Assembly (NCBI GenBank): GCA_944392505.1
Contig: CALXWU010000008.1
Location: forward strand, 1 to 33,085
Reading direction: 5' to 3'
Length of the DNA stretch: 33,085 nucleotides
Origin: an uncultured Clostridia bacterium
GTDB taxonomy: Bacteria; Bacillota; Clostridia; TANB77; CAG-508
A model generated the notes under the pieces. It was not told the DNA's origin. It saw only the letters and a program-made list of their open reading frames with translations, and did no database searches. A program made the position numbers and the translations under genes. Below, one piece after another: positions 1-8,796 of this stretch (position 1 is the stretch's first letter; every line of letters begins with the position of its first letter).

Positions 1-207
1 CTAATTTTGAAGATATTAATACTTCTAAAAATAGTTCTACCGTTACGAAAAGTAACATCGGTACATAAAGATGTAAGTGAAAGATTGCAGAAAATAAGCC
101 CTTATCTAGCTGCCGAAGTAAGAAGCGTATTAGATGAAAATAAAGCTGAAAGACACATTAGAGGAGGTATGGCGACTAAATTAAAATATAGTCATGAACA
201 TGAATAA
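1..207 (+). pseudogene. SpoIIID-like sporulation regulator, damaged 3' part
   Basis: The last 48 codons, from VHKD to the stop at 205-207, match the C-terminal half of SpoIIID, a small helix-turn-helix regulator of mother-cell genes. They include the family signature NKAERHIRGG followed by ATKLKY, which also occurs in the complete spoIIID at 27006-27260. Upstream of VHKD the same frame gives a hydrophobic, non-homologous stretch. Another frame (starting at base 3) gives SSTVTKS, which resembles the TTVRG region of SpoIIID. The recognition helix (FGISKST) seems to be missing or out of frame. The sequence starts at the window edge, so the true 5' end is not visible. It may be a decayed paralogue, or an assembly fault at a contig end. 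Confidence 0.7.
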
Positions 208-245
208 GCCAATAAAATATACAGTTTATTTCAAATATGAGAAAA

Positions 246-284
246 GGACAGATGTGAAATATATCTAATATTTCGTGTCTGTCC
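246..284 (-). terminator. Rho-independent terminator after prs
   Basis: A 17-bp stem with three G-U pairs (arms 246-262 and 268-284) closes a 5-nt loop. On the minus strand it is followed by a T-rich run. It lies 18 bases past the prs stop codon. It may also stop plus-strand reading from the spoIIID-like fragment. The arm carries the GGACAG motif seen in other intergenic repeats of this window. Confidence 0.75.
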
Positions 285-302
285 AATATACTTTTACAGT
301 TT

Positions 303-1247
303 TTATTCTAAATCAAGTAGTTCTCCTACAGGTTTTGCTTCATTAATTCTCTTTATTGCTTCTGCAAATAGCGGTGCTATTGTTAATACTTTTATCTTTT
401 CAATCTGTTTCTCTGTAGTAATCGGAATAGTATTTGTTACTACCAACTCTTTAATATGCGAATTTTGTATTCTGTCTACCGCATTATTAGATAGTACTCC
501 ATGCGTACATCCTGCATATATCTCTTTTGCACCATTTTCATGTAAAATTCTTGATGTTTCTATTAAAGAGTTTGCTGTATCTACTTCGTCATCAAATATA
601 ATTGTATTTTTATTCTTTACATCTCCAATTACATTACTTGCTACTGCAGTATCATCATTTCCTTTTCTTCTTTTATCTATTAATGCGATTGGGCAATTAA
701 AATATTCTGAGTATTTATATGCCTTTTTTGAACTTCCTGCATCTGTAGCAACAACTACTATATCACGTAAATTCTTTTCTTTAAAGTATTGTTGTAAAAT
801 ATTTTGTGCAGATAATCTATCACAATTAATATTAAAATATGCTTGTATTGCCGGGTTGTGTAAATCACAAGTTATTACTCTAGTAGCACCTGCTGCTTCT
901 AACAGTTGTTGCATTAATTTAGCTGTTACTGGCACTCTAGGTTGGTCTTTTTTATCAGACCTAGAATATATATAATATGGTAATACAACATTAATATTTT
1001 TTGCTGATGCTCTTTTTAGTGCATCTATTGCTATCAATAGTTCCATAACCCTCTCATTTACTGGCGGTAGTGACGTTTGAACTATGTATACGTCCTGTTC
1101 TCTCACTGTCTCTCCAACTTGAACAAAAGTATTATCATTTTTAAATTTCATAACATTCATTTTCCCCATAGGAATTTTTAAATAATCACATATTTCTTGC
1201 GTAAATTGTTTAGCTGTGTTACAAGCAAAAATTTTAATATTCTCCAT
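303..1247 (-). CDS. prs: Ribose-phosphate pyrophosphokinase (PRPP synthetase)
   Basis: This cytoplasmic enzyme makes PRPP from ribose 5-phosphate and ATP for purine, pyrimidine, histidine, tryptophan and NAD synthesis. The 314-residue length is normal. Visible family features are the RVPVTAKLMQQLLEAAGA stretch, the metal-binding DLH motif followed by NPAIQAYF, and the PRPP loop FDDEVDTANSL. It is more divergent than typical bacterial Prs: the usual RxDRK and REP motifs read RSDKK and RVP. The start has an AAGGAG site 6 bases upstream. The gene has its own sigma-A promoter and a terminator on each side, so it is probably a single-gene transcript. A divergent paralogue with slightly different regulation is possible. 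Confidence 0.9.
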   Translation of the reverse strand: MENIKIFACNTAKQFTQEICDYLKIPMGKMNVMKFKNDNTFVQVGETVREQDVYIVQTSLPPVNERVMELLIAIDALKRASAKNINVVLPYYIYSRSDKKDQPRVPVTAKLMQQLLEAAGATRVITCDLHNPAIQAYFNINCDRLSAQNILQQYFKEKNLRDIVVVATDAGSSKKAYKYSEYFNCPIALIDKRRKGNDDTAVASNVIGDVKNKNTIIFDDEVDTANSLIETSRILHENGAKEIYAGCTHGVLSNNAVDRIQNSHIKELVVTNTIPITTEKQIEKIKVLTIAPLFAEAIKRINEAKPVGELLDLE

Positions 1248-1277
1248 AATTTACTCCTTTTTTGTTTTTTCAATTCT

Positions 1278-1306
1278 TTTATAACATTAATAAATATGAA
1301 AGTCAA
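1278..1306 (-). promoter_or_regulatory. Sigma-A promoter of prs
   Basis: On the minus strand a -35 box TTGACT (1301-1306) is followed by a 17-bp spacer and a -10 box TATAAA (1278-1283). It lies just upstream of the prs ribosome binding site and just past the fatty-acid operon terminator. Confidence 0.75.
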
Positions 1307-1311
1307 TATAA

Positions 1312-1341
1312 AAGGCCAAACCTCAAAATGAGATTCGGCTT
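1312..1341 (-). terminator. Terminator of the fatty-acid operon
   Basis: A stem of about 13 bp with two mismatches and a short A/T loop is followed on the minus strand by TTTTATATT. It lies 16 bases after the fabI stop and marks the end of the fab-acc operon. Confidence 0.7.
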
Positions 1342-1356
1342 ATGTTTGCATTTAAC

Positions 1357-2127
1357 TTATATTCCCATTATATTATATCCATTATCTGCATAAATTACTT
1401 GCCCTGTAATTGCAGATGACATTTTACTAAATAAAAATGATACTACATCTCCTACTTCTTCTGTTGTTACGTTTCTTCTTAATGGTGCTTTTTCTTCTAC
1501 TACATCTAAAATACTTCCAAAATCCTTTATTCCTTTTGCTGAAAGAGTTTTTATTGGTCCTGCAGAAACTGCATTTACACGTATATTTTTCTTTCCTAAA
1601 TTATCTGCTAGATATCTTACACTTGTTTCAAGAGCTGCTTTTGCTACACCCATTACATTATAGCCTGGTAGTACCTTTGTTGAGCCATAATATGTTAACG
1701 AAACTAAGCTTGCCCCATCATTTAGCATATCTATCTCATTTGCAATTCTAGCAACTGCTACAAATGAATATGCACTAACATCATTTGCATGTGAAAATCC
1801 TTCTCTACTAGTCATTATAAAATCATTTCTAAGGTCTTCTGTATTTGCATGAGCAATGCTATGTAATATACCATCTAATTTTCCATGTTCTGCTTTAATC
1901 TTTTCGAAACAATCTTTAATTGACTCATCATTAGATGCATCACATGTATATGCTTTTGCATTTGGAATTTCTGAAATTAATTCTTCTATTTTCTCTCTAT
2001 TTTCTTCTCCCATGAATGTAAATAATACTTTTGCCCCATTATCAGCAGCAGATCTTGCTGCACCCCATGCAATACTCCATTTGTTTCTAATTCCCATAAT
2101 TAATACAGTTTTGTTTTCTAATAACAT
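1357..2127 (-). CDS. fabI: Enoyl-ACP reductase (FabI type)
   Basis: FabI catalyses the NAD(P)H-dependent last step of each fatty-acid elongation cycle, reducing trans-2-enoyl-ACP. The protein is 256 residues, a short-chain dehydrogenase of the usual FabI length. The catalytic pattern is present in LTYYGSTK followed by YNVMGVAK: Tyr147, Tyr156 and Lys163, equivalent to the known FabI residues. The start at MLLENK follows a strong AGGAGGAAG site; an in-frame ATG 16 codons upstream lacks one. It is the last gene of the fatty-acid operon, 84 bases after accA. Many Clostridia use the flavoenzyme FabK for this step instead. Confidence 0.93.
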   Translation of the reverse strand: MLLENKTVLIMGIRNKWSIAWGAARSAADNGAKVLFTFMGEENREKIEELISEIPNAKAYTCDASNDESIKDCFEKIKAEHGKLDGILHSIAHANTEDLRNDFIMTSREGFSHANDVSAYSFVAVARIANEIDMLNDGASLVSLTYYGSTKVLPGYNVMGVAKAALETSVRYLADNLGKKNIRVNAVSAGPIKTLSAKGIKDFGSILDVVEEKAPLRRNVTTEEVGDVVSFLFSKMSSAITGQVIYADNGYNIMGI

Positions 2128-2211
2128 TTTTCTTCCTCCTATTTTTTTGACAAAATTAATAACTATTTTATACAAAAATTTTTATTAAAACAAGGTTACG
2201 TCCATCTATTT

Positions 2212-3003
2212 TTACATGCCTCTGAATTTTTTGTATCTTTCTTCAACCAAATCACCAATATTCAATCCTTGTAATTCTTTTGTTAATGCTAGAATTCTCT
2301 TTTTCATTATTTGAGACATCTTTCCAACATCAGTCTTTGCATTTCCATTCGGCTCTTTTAATACTTCGTCTACTACTCCTAAATCTAATAAATCTTTTGC
2401 AGTGAGTTTCATTTTCTCTGCAGCTTCTTTTGCTCTTGAACTATCTTTCCATAAAATACTAGCATAACCCTCTGGTGACAGTATGGAATAAACAGCATTT
2501 TCAAGCATTAAAACTTTATCTCCTACACCTATTGCAAGTGCTCCGCCACTTGAGCCTTCACCTATTACTATAGCTATAATAGGAACTTTTAAATCAGACA
2601 TTTCCATTAAATTTCTGGCTATCGCTTCTCCCTGTCCTCTTTCCTCTGCTCCAAGTCCAGGGTATGCTCCCTTAGTATCAATAAATGTGATAACTGGTCT
2701 GTTAAATTTTTCAGCTTGCTTCATAAATCTTAATGCTTTTCTATATCCTTCTGGATTTGGCATTCCAAAATTTCTTTCAATATTTTCTTTAGTATTTCTG
2801 CCTTTTTGTTCTCCTACAATTGTAAAATTTTGTTTCCCTATACTCCCTATTCCACAAACAATTGATTTGTCATCTCTAAAATATCTATCTCCATGAAGTT
2901 CAATAAATTCATCAAATATATTATCAATATAGTCTAAAGCAGTAGGTCTATCTGGCTCTCTTGCAATTTTTACTCTTTCCCATGCAGAAATTTTACTTGT
3001 CAT
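2212..3003 (-). CDS. accA: Acetyl-CoA carboxylase carboxyltransferase, alpha subunit
   Basis: With AccD, this subunit moves the carboxyl group from carboxybiotin to acetyl-CoA and so makes malonyl-CoA. The 263-residue protein has the crotonase-fold AccA signature ([46 protein letters not shown] and [15 protein letters not shown]). It is shorter than enterobacterial AccA (about 319 residues), as is usual in Bacillota. The start overlaps the accD stop by 4 bases (3000-3003), which points to translational coupling and matches the need for equal amounts of the two subunits. Confidence 0.95.
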   Translation of the reverse strand: MTSKISAWERVKIAREPDRPTALDYIDNIFDEFIELHGDRYFRDDKSIVCGIGSIGKQNFTIVGEQKGRNTKENIERNFGMPNPEGYRKALRFMKQAEKFNRPVITFIDTKGAYPGLGAEERGQGEAIARNLMEMSDLKVPIIAIVIGEGSSGGALAIGVGDKVLMLENAVYSILSPEGYASILWKDSSRAKEAAEKMKLTAKDLLDLGVVDEVLKEPNGNAKTDVGKMSQIMKKRILALTKELQGLNIGDLVEERYKKFRGM

Positions 3004-3866
3004 CTGCTTTCCCCCCCTTTATGAAGCAATAATAGCTTATATAAAGTTTCTTTCATTTCTTTTCTATTTACTACTTTATCCACGAAGCCATGCTCTAACA
3101 AAAATTCTGATGTTTGGAATCCTTCTGGCAAATCTTCGCCGATTGTTTGCTTTATTACTCTAGGTCCTGCAAAGCCAACCATTGCACCAGGTTCTGCCAA
3201 GATAATATCTCCTAAGCTTGCAAAACTAGCAGTTACTCCACCGTATGTCGGGTCTGTTAATACTGAAATATATAAGTTTCCCGCTTTATTTAGCTTTTGA
3301 ACTGCTGCAGAAGTTTTTGCCATTTGCATTAATGAAACAATTCCCTCTTGCATTCTTGCTCCACCAGAAGCACAAAATATTATCACTGGCAAATGAAGTT
3401 GTATTGCCTTTTCAATTGAATATGTGATTTTCTCTCCAACTACTTTTCCCATGCTTCCCATCATAAAGTTACTATCCATTACACATATTACAACTTTTTC
3501 TGAATTTATATTTCCTATTCCACATTTAACAGCTTCATCAAGTCCTGTTTTTTCTCTTAAAGCATCTAGTTTTTTTACATAATCATTCATGCCTAGTGGA
3601 TTACTTGATTCATTGCTTAAATCAAACTCTTCAAAAGTAAATTTATCAATTATCTGATCTATTCTTCTTCTGCTAGATAGTCTAAAATGATTTCCGCAAT
3701 TTGGGCAAATACTATAATTTTTATGCAAATCATCTTTGTATAAGATTTCTTTACATTTGCTACATTTAACCCACATTCCTACTGGGATATCACTTCTATG
3801 CTCCTTTTCTTGATTATCATTTTCAACATCATATTCAATTCTTTTCTTAATTTTATCAATAACCAT
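3000..3866 (-). CDS. accD: Acetyl-CoA carboxylase carboxyltransferase, beta subunit
   Basis: This is the partner of AccA in the carboxyltransferase half of acetyl-CoA carboxylase. The 288-residue protein begins with the AccD zinc ribbon: Cys35 and Cys38, then Cys54 and Cys57. The carboxyltransferase fold follows, with [11 protein letters not shown] and [14 protein letters not shown]. An AAGGAGGAAATC ribosome binding site precedes the ATG. It sits between accC and accA and overlaps accA by 4 bases. All four acetyl-CoA carboxylase subunits are encoded in this one operon. Confidence 0.95.
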   Translation of the reverse strand: MVIDKIKKRIEYDVENDNQEKEHRSDIPVGMWVKCSKCKEILYKDDLHKNYSICPNCGNHFRLSSRRRIDQIIDKFTFEEFDLSNESSNPLGMNDYVKKLDALREKTGLDEAVKCGIGNINSEKVVICVMDSNFMMGSMGKVVGEKITYSIEKAIQLHLPVIIFCASGGARMQEGIVSLMQMAKTSAAVQKLNKAGNLYISVLTDPTYGGVTASFASLGDIILAEPGAMVGFAGPRVIKQTIGEDLPEGFQTSEFLLEHGFVDKVVNRKEMKETLYKLLLLHKGGESR

Positions 3867-3987
3867 GATTTCCTCCTTGTCGATTCTTTGGGCATGCCTA
3901 TATACAATTTAAGTTTATAATTACAAAATACAGCTGTAATCTATTTCATATTTGTCACAAAAACACCTGGCTAAATTACCATTTTTC

Positions 3988-5331
3988 TTAAAGTAACATA
4001 TATTTTTCTATAAATGATGTATCATAATCATTGTGTATAAAATGTTCATTAGATAATATTTTAAATAGAAAGTCTAAGTTTGTGTCTATTCCCTCTATCA
4101 CACACTCTTCTAATGCTCTTTTCATTTTAGCAATAGCTGCATCTCGGTTTTCTGCATGTACTATTAATTTAGCAATCATAGAATCATATACAGGTGGTAT
4201 TGTATATCCTGTATATACTGCGGTATCAACTCTTACTCCATTTCCTCCCGGCAAGTTCAATTCAGTTATTTTTCCAGGACATGGCCTAAAGTTTTTGTCT
4301 GGGTTTTCAGCATTTATTCTACATTCAATCGCATGACCCCTGAAACTAACATCTCGTTGAGTAATGCCTAGTACTTCTCCTGAAGCAATTTTTATTTGCT
4401 CTTTTACTATATCTATTCCTGTCATCATCTCTGTTACAGGATGTTCAACTTGTATTCTAGTATTCATTTCCATGAAATAGAAATTTCTGTCTTTATCTAC
4501 TAAAAATTCAATTGTACCTGCATTTGTGTATCCAGAAGCTTTAACTGCTCTTATGGCTGCTTTTCCCATTCTAGCTCTTAATTCTTCATTAAGTATCATT
4601 GATGGGCTTTCTTCTATGACTTTTTGATTCCTACGTTGAACTGAGCAATCTCTTTCACCTAAATGTATAACATTTCCATGTTCATCTGCTAGAACCTGCA
4701 TTTCCACATGTCGTGGGTTTACTATAAATTTTTCCATATATATTGCAGCATCATTAAAAGATGCTTTAGCTTCCTGTTTTACTAGATTAAAAGCATTTTC
4801 CATTTCTGATTCAAATTCGACTTTTCTAATACCTTTTCCTCCACCACCTGCAGATGCTTTAAGTAAAACTGGATACCCTATTTCTTTAGCACATTTTATG
4901 GCATCTTTAACACTTTCTATGCATCCATTTGAGCCTGGAACAACTGGAATCTTAGCATTTTTCATTAATTCTTTACTATTTGATTTATTTCCCATCATAT
5001 CAATCACTTTATATGATGGCCCTATAAATTTTAAATTACTTTCTTCACACATTTTAGCAAAACTAGCATTCTCAGACAAAAATCCAAAGCCAGGATGCAC
5101 ACTATCACAGTTAGTCGTACATGCTGCCTCCAATATGTTTTGAATATTCAAATAACTTTTAGCTGATGAGGCTGGCCCAACACATACAGCTTCATCTGCA
5201 AGTTTTGTATGAAGTGCATCTTTATCTGCTTCAGAATATATCGCTACAGTCTTTATATTCAATTCTTTGCATGCTCTTATTATCCTTACAGCAATTTCTC
5301 CTCTGTTTGCTATTAAAACTTTTTTTAACAT
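3988..5331 (-). CDS. accC: Biotin carboxylase subunit of acetyl-CoA carboxylase
   Basis: AccC carboxylates the biotin carried on AccB, using ATP and bicarbonate. The protein is 447 residues, the usual length. It has the N-terminal biotin-carboxylase domain (LIANRGEIAVRIIRACKEL), the ATP-grasp glycine loop (KASAGGGGKGIR), and the active-site stretch EMNTRIQVEHPVTEM. The C-terminal domain ends with NxDFLFKIL. An AAGGAG site precedes the ATG. It is separated from the upstream operon gene fabZ by 489 bases that hold an antisense gene, so it may need its own promoter. A weak candidate is TTGATA, 17 bp, AATAAT in the minus-strand leader. Confidence 0.95.
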   Translation of the reverse strand: MLKKVLIANRGEIAVRIIRACKELNIKTVAIYSEADKDALHTKLADEAVCVGPASSAKSYLNIQNILEAACTTNCDSVHPGFGFLSENASFAKMCEESNLKFIGPSYKVIDMMGNKSNSKELMKNAKIPVVPGSNGCIESVKDAIKCAKEIGYPVLLKASAGGGGKGIRKVEFESEMENAFNLVKQEAKASFNDAAIYMEKFIVNPRHVEMQVLADEHGNVIHLGERDCSVQRRNQKVIEESPSMILNEELRARMGKAAIRAVKASGYTNAGTIEFLVDKDRNFYFMEMNTRIQVEHPVTEMMTGIDIVKEQIKIASGEVLGITQRDVSFRGHAIECRINAENPDKNFRPCPGKITELNLPGGNGVRVDTAVYTGYTIPPVYDSMIAKLIVHAENRDAAIAKMKRALEECVIEGIDTNLDFLFKILSNEHFIHNDYDTSFIEKYMLL

Positions 5332-5341
5332 GATATTCTCC

Positions 5342-5370
5342 TTGTTTTTTTTTATTATTTATGTTATACT
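5342..5370 (+). promoter_or_regulatory. Sigma-A promoter of the antisense gene at 5402
   Basis: A -35 box TTGTTT (5342-5347), a 17-bp spacer and a -10 box TATACT (5365-5370) lie on the plus strand. The -35 begins 10 bases from the accC start codon, so transcription diverges from accC. An AAAGGAG site at 5387-5393 follows. Confidence 0.6.
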
Positions 5371-5401
5371 TAAATTTATCAACCTAAAAGGAGTGTACAT
5401 T

Positions 5402-5722
5402 ATGAAAAATGTAAAGGAACTATCGGTACCTATATCTGATGAATCATTTGAATCCTCAGTTCTTTTTAGACTAGGTGTTCTATTTGGTTCAACATATGGA
5501 TGCCGGCCAAAATGTCATCAGCTCACATTAGAGCTTTGCAGAGAAGTCTTATTTAACTTTGACTTTAATGAAGAAGCCCCAGAAAAATTACGTATTAATT
5601 TGAAGCATAAATATAGCCATCGTCTTTTAAAGACAACTCTTAATACGATAGGTTATAGAACAACTTCAAAGAAACCTAATTGTGCTGACTTCTATGCAGT
5701 CAAACTAAATAAAACGATATAG
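5402..5722 (+). CDS. Unknown 106-residue protein, antisense within the fatty-acid operon
   Basis: I do not recognise this protein. It is 106 residues, basic near the C-terminus and predicted to be soluble, with no signal peptide or membrane segment. It has a cysteine pair in YGCRPKCHQ followed by further cysteines at LELC and PNCAD, so metal binding is possible but unproven. A promoter, an AAAGGAG ribosome binding site 8 bases before the ATG, and a terminator hairpin after the stop all argue that it is a real independent gene. It lies on the strand opposite to the flanking fabZ and accC. Its Arg35 is encoded by CGG (5504-5506), a codon almost absent from the rest of the window. Confidence 0.7.
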   Translation: MKNVKELSVPISDESFESSVLFRLGVLFGSTYGCRPKCHQLTLELCREVLFNFDFNEEAPEKLRINLKHKYSHRLLKTTLNTIGYRTTSKKPNCADFYAVKLNKTI

Positions 5723-5739
5723 TTTTACATTTTAGGTTT

Positions 5740-5759
5740 GGGAGCGATATTTCGCTCCC
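5740..5759 (+). terminator. Terminator after the antisense gene
   Basis: A perfect 8-bp GC-rich stem (GGGAGCGA paired with TCGCTCCC) with a TATT loop is followed on the plus strand by TATTTCTAT. No T-run follows on the minus strand, so the fatty-acid operon transcript probably reads through. Confidence 0.7.
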
Positions 5760-5820
5760 TATTTCTATACATAAATAATTATTTTAATTCAAATAATCTC
5801 GATGACTCTCTAGTTCCTTT

Positions 5821-6243
5821 TTAAACAATTGCAAAAGTAAGTTCTCCTTTAGCAGCAACTTTTCCATCTACTGTTGCTATTGCTTCTCCCACACCTACAG
5901 GTCCTTTTTGTTTTATAATCTTAACTTCTAACTTTAACACATCTCCTGGAACTACTTGCTTTTTAAATCTTAATTTATCAATTCCTCCAAACAAAGCATT
6001 TTTCCCTTTATTTTCTTCCATAGATAGAATAGCAACAGCACCTGTTTGAGCTAATGCTTCTACTATAAGAACTCCTGGCATTATTGGATTACCTGGAAAA
6101 TGTCCCTGAAAATGTGGTTCATTTATACATACATTTTTATATGCTATGCATCTTTCTCCTGGTACATATTCCTCTACTTTGTCTATCATTAAAAATGGCG
6201 GCCTCTGAGGAATTATTTTCATAATTTCATTTATGTCTAGCAT
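5821..6243 (-). CDS. fabZ: 3-hydroxyacyl-ACP dehydratase
   Basis: FabZ removes water from 3-hydroxyacyl-ACP to give trans-2-enoyl-ACP, the substrate of FabI. The 140-residue hot-dog-fold protein has the catalytic His in [11 protein letters not shown] and the Glu in LIVEALAQ. It opens with the usual [21 protein letters not shown]. The AAAGGAG site is well placed. It lies 17 bases after accB. After it the operon is interrupted by an antisense gene before accC. Confidence 0.95.
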   Translation of the reverse strand: MLDINEIMKIIPQRPPFLMIDKVEEYVPGERCIAYKNVCINEPHFQGHFPGNPIMPGVLIVEALAQTGAVAILSMEENKGKNALFGGIDKLRFKKQVVPGDVLKLEVKIIKQKGPVGVGEAIATVDGKVAAKGELTFAIV

Positions 6244-6260
6244 AATTTTCTCCTTTCATT

Positions 6261-6719
6261 TTATCTTATCTTAAATAATGGCTTTCCATAGTCCACCATC
6301 TCTCCATCATTTACACAAATTTCTACAATCTCTCCATCAAATTCTGATTCTATTTCGTTCATTAATTTCATTGCTTCAACTATGCAAAGTATATCTCCAT
6401 TTTTTACTTTTTGGCCTACCTTTACATATGGATCAGCTTTTGGAGAAGATTTAGAATAGAATGTTCCCACCATTGGAGATTTTACTATTTTGCAGTCTTC
6501 TTCCTTCTCTTCTTTCTTACTTTCTTCACTCTTATTGTCTACAACTTTATTTTCTGGGACTGTTATATATTGTACATTTTCTACTGGTTGCATTGGCATA
6601 ACTGGTGATTTGTCTTTTTTCATACTAATTTTAATTCCATCTGGAAATTCTATACTAAGTTCATCTATTTTTGAATTTCCCATATCATCAATTAACTTTT
6701 TTATATCTTCGTAATTCAT
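6261..6719 (-). CDS. accB: Biotin carboxyl carrier protein of acetyl-CoA carboxylase
   Basis: AccB carries biotin between the AccC and AccA-AccD active sites. The 152-residue protein has an N-terminal helix (MNYEDIKKLIDDM), a long lysine/glutamate-rich linker at about 60-76, and the C-terminal biotinyl domain. The biotinylated lysine is Lys118 in EAMKLMNEIES. I chose the ATG at 6719 because a GAGGGG site lies at the right distance. An upstream ATG at 6734 falls within the fabF stop region. Only 4 bases separate it from fabF. Confidence 0.95.
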   Translation of the reverse strand: MNYEDIKKLIDDMGNSKIDELSIEFPDGIKISMKKDKSPVMPMQPVENVQYITVPENKVVDNKSEESKKEEKEEDCKIVKSPMVGTFYSKSSPKADPYVKVGQKVKNGDILCIVEAMKLMNEIESEFDGEIVEICVNDGEMVDYGKPLFKIR

Positions 6720-6723
6720 ATTT

Positions 6724-7962
6724 TCACCCCTCATATTTTTTTAAAAGTATACTAGCATTATGTCCGCCAAACCCTAAAGAATTTGACATTGCGTATTTTA
6801 CTTCTACATTTCTTCCTTCATTTGGAACTATATCTAAGTCACACTCTTCATCTGGCACTCTATAATTTATTGTGGCTGGTACAAATCCCTCTTCTACAGA
6901 TTTAGCACATACTACCGCCTCTACTCCTCCCGCTGCTCCTAATAAATGTCCTGTATTTCCTTTAGTAGAGCTTACCATTACTTTTTTACTTGCTTCTCCT
7001 AAAGCTGTTTTTATGGCCTGTGTTTCGCAAGAATCATTTAGGTGTGTAGATGTTCCATGTGCATTTATATATGTAATATCTTCAGGTTTTGCACCTGCTT
7101 CTTCCATAGCAATTTTCATTGCTCTTGCTCCACCTTCTCCTCCTGGAGCTGGTGATGTAATATGATATGCATCAGATGTTGCGCCATATCCTGCAACTTC
7201 TGCATATATCTTAGCACCTCTTTTTAAAGCATGTTCTAACTCTTCTAATATAACTATTCCGGCACCTTCTCCCATTACAAATCCACTTCTTTCCTTGTCA
7301 AAAGGAATACTTGCTCTATTTTTATCTGTTGCTTGTGATAATGCTTTAATATTTGTAAAACCTGCTATTCCTACTGGTGTGATTGATGCTTCTGTACCAC
7401 CAGATATAACAATATTTTGATAACCATTTTTTATCATTCTAAAGCTTTCTCCAATACAATGTGTACCTGAAGCACATGCTGTAACCATTGAAATAGATTC
7501 ACCTTTTGCTCCTAATTCTATTGCTACATTTCCTGCTGCCATATTGCAGATTGTCATAGGTATAAACATTGGAGAAACTCTATCTGGTCCTTTTTGAATT
7601 AAATTTGAAATATCTTCTTCCATTGTTGCTAATCCGCCAATACCTGAACCTAATATTACTCCAACTCTTTCCATATCTTCTTTTTCTTTATCCAACTTGC
7701 TATCATTCCATGCTTCTTTTGCAGCCACAATTGCAAATTGTGAAAATCTATCCAATCTTTTGGCAGCTCTTCTATCAAAATATTCTTCTGGATTATATCC
7801 TTTTACTTCTGCAGCAAGTTTCACTTTAAAATTAGTTGTATCAAATAAAGTGATTTCATCAATTCCACACTTTCCTTCTTTTATTCCCTTCCAAAATTCT
7901 TGCACATTATTTCCTACTGGAGTTATAGCTCCAAGTCCTGTAATAACTACTCTTCTTTCCAT
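6724..7962 (-). CDS. fabF: 3-oxoacyl-ACP synthase II
   Basis: FabF condenses malonyl-ACP with a growing acyl-ACP. The 412-residue thiolase-fold protein contains the Cys-His-His catalytic triad: Cys in VTACASGTHC, His in NAHGTSTHLND and His in GNTGHLLGAAGG. The N-terminus ERRVVITGLGAITPVGN is typical. The start is ATG 7962, with AAGGAAG placed 6 bases upstream; a TTG two codons earlier is possible but badly spaced. It lies between fabG and accB in the operon. Confidence 0.95.
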   Translation of the reverse strand: MERRVVITGLGAITPVGNNVQEFWKGIKEGKCGIDEITLFDTTNFKVKLAAEVKGYNPEEYFDRRAAKRLDRFSQFAIVAAKEAWNDSKLDKEKEDMERVGVILGSGIGGLATMEEDISNLIQKGPDRVSPMFIPMTICNMAAGNVAIELGAKGESISMVTACASGTHCIGESFRMIKNGYQNIVISGGTEASITPVGIAGFTNIKALSQATDKNRASIPFDKERSGFVMGEGAGIVILEELEHALKRGAKIYAEVAGYGATSDAYHITSPAPGGEGGARAMKIAMEEAGAKPEDITYINAHGTSTHLNDSCETQAIKTALGEASKKVMVSSTKGNTGHLLGAAGGVEAVVCAKSVEEGFVPATINYRVPDEECDLDIVPNEGRNVEVKYAMSNSLGFGGHNASILLKKYEG

Positions 7963-7993
7963 TTCCAACTTCCTTTCTATTAACCTACTTACC

Positions 7994-8734
7994 TTACATT
8001 ACCATTCCGCCATCAATATTTATAACCTGCCCTGTAATATATGAGCTATCCTCTGATGATAGAAATTTTACTACTTTTGCAACTTCTTTTGGCAAACCCA
8101 TTCTTTTTAATGGTATTTGTGCATTTATTCCTTCTTTTACTGAATCAGATAACACTTTTGTCATGTCTGTATCAATAAACCCTGGTGCAACTGCATTTAC
8201 CAAAATATTTCTGCTAGCTACTTCTTTTGCTAAACTTTTTGTAAAACCTATTACACCTGCTTTTGATGCAGAATAATTTGTTTGACCTGCATTTCCTGCA
8301 ACTCCAACAACTGATGATAAATTAATTATTCTACCTGATTTTTGTTTTATCATATATGGAATAACATTTCTTGTTACATTAAATGTTCCTGTTAAGTTTA
8401 CGTCTATAACTGCTTCAAAATCTTCTTTTTTCATTCTCATTATTAAACCATCTTTTGTGATACCTGCATTATTTACAAGTACATCTATTCTTCCAAATTT
8501 TTCAATGGTTTGTTTTACCATATTTTCGCACTGTTCAAAATTTGCCACATCTGCCTCTACAAACTCACATCTTACATTATTTGACTCAATCTCTTTTTTT
8601 AGATCATTTAAATCCTCATTTATATTTCTACAATTTGCTGCTATATCAAATCCATTTCTAGCTAATTCTAAAGCTATTTCTTTTCCAATTCCTCTTGTAG
8701 CACCTGTAATTAAAGCTACCTTATTCTCTCCCAT
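7994..8734 (-). CDS. fabG: 3-oxoacyl-ACP reductase
   Basis: FabG performs the first, NADPH-dependent reduction of the cycle. The 246-residue short-chain dehydrogenase has the cofactor motif TGATRGIGKE, the NNAG motif, and the Ser-Tyr-Lys site in NLSSVVGVAGNAGQ followed by YSASKAG. I chose the ATG at 8734 (MGENKVAL), which has AAAGG 9 bases upstream and gives the usual length. An in-frame ATG 14 codons earlier adds non-homologous residues. It lies 62 bases after fabD and 31 before fabF. Confidence 0.95.
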   Translation of the reverse strand: MGENKVALITGATRGIGKEIALELARNGFDIAANCRNINEDLNDLKKEIESNNVRCEFVEADVANFEQCENMVKQTIEKFGRIDVLVNNAGITKDGLIMRMKKEDFEAVIDVNLTGTFNVTRNVIPYMIKQKSGRIINLSSVVGVAGNAGQTNYSASKAGVIGFTKSLAKEVASRNILVNAVAPGFIDTDMTKVLSDSVKEGINAQIPLKRMGLPKEVAKVVKFLSSEDSSYITGQVINIDGGMVM

Positions 8735-8796
8735 TTTATTCATCCTTTCTTTTTGTTTTAAATTTAGTATCCACATATTTCGATATGTGGCAATAT

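Noticed and set aside
50-70. A third CGGT frameshift in the spoIIID-like fragment
   Set aside because: Removing the C would join two frames here as well, but the CGG is not in frame with the open upstream frame and a deletion is also needed. It is at the window edge, so I did not count it.
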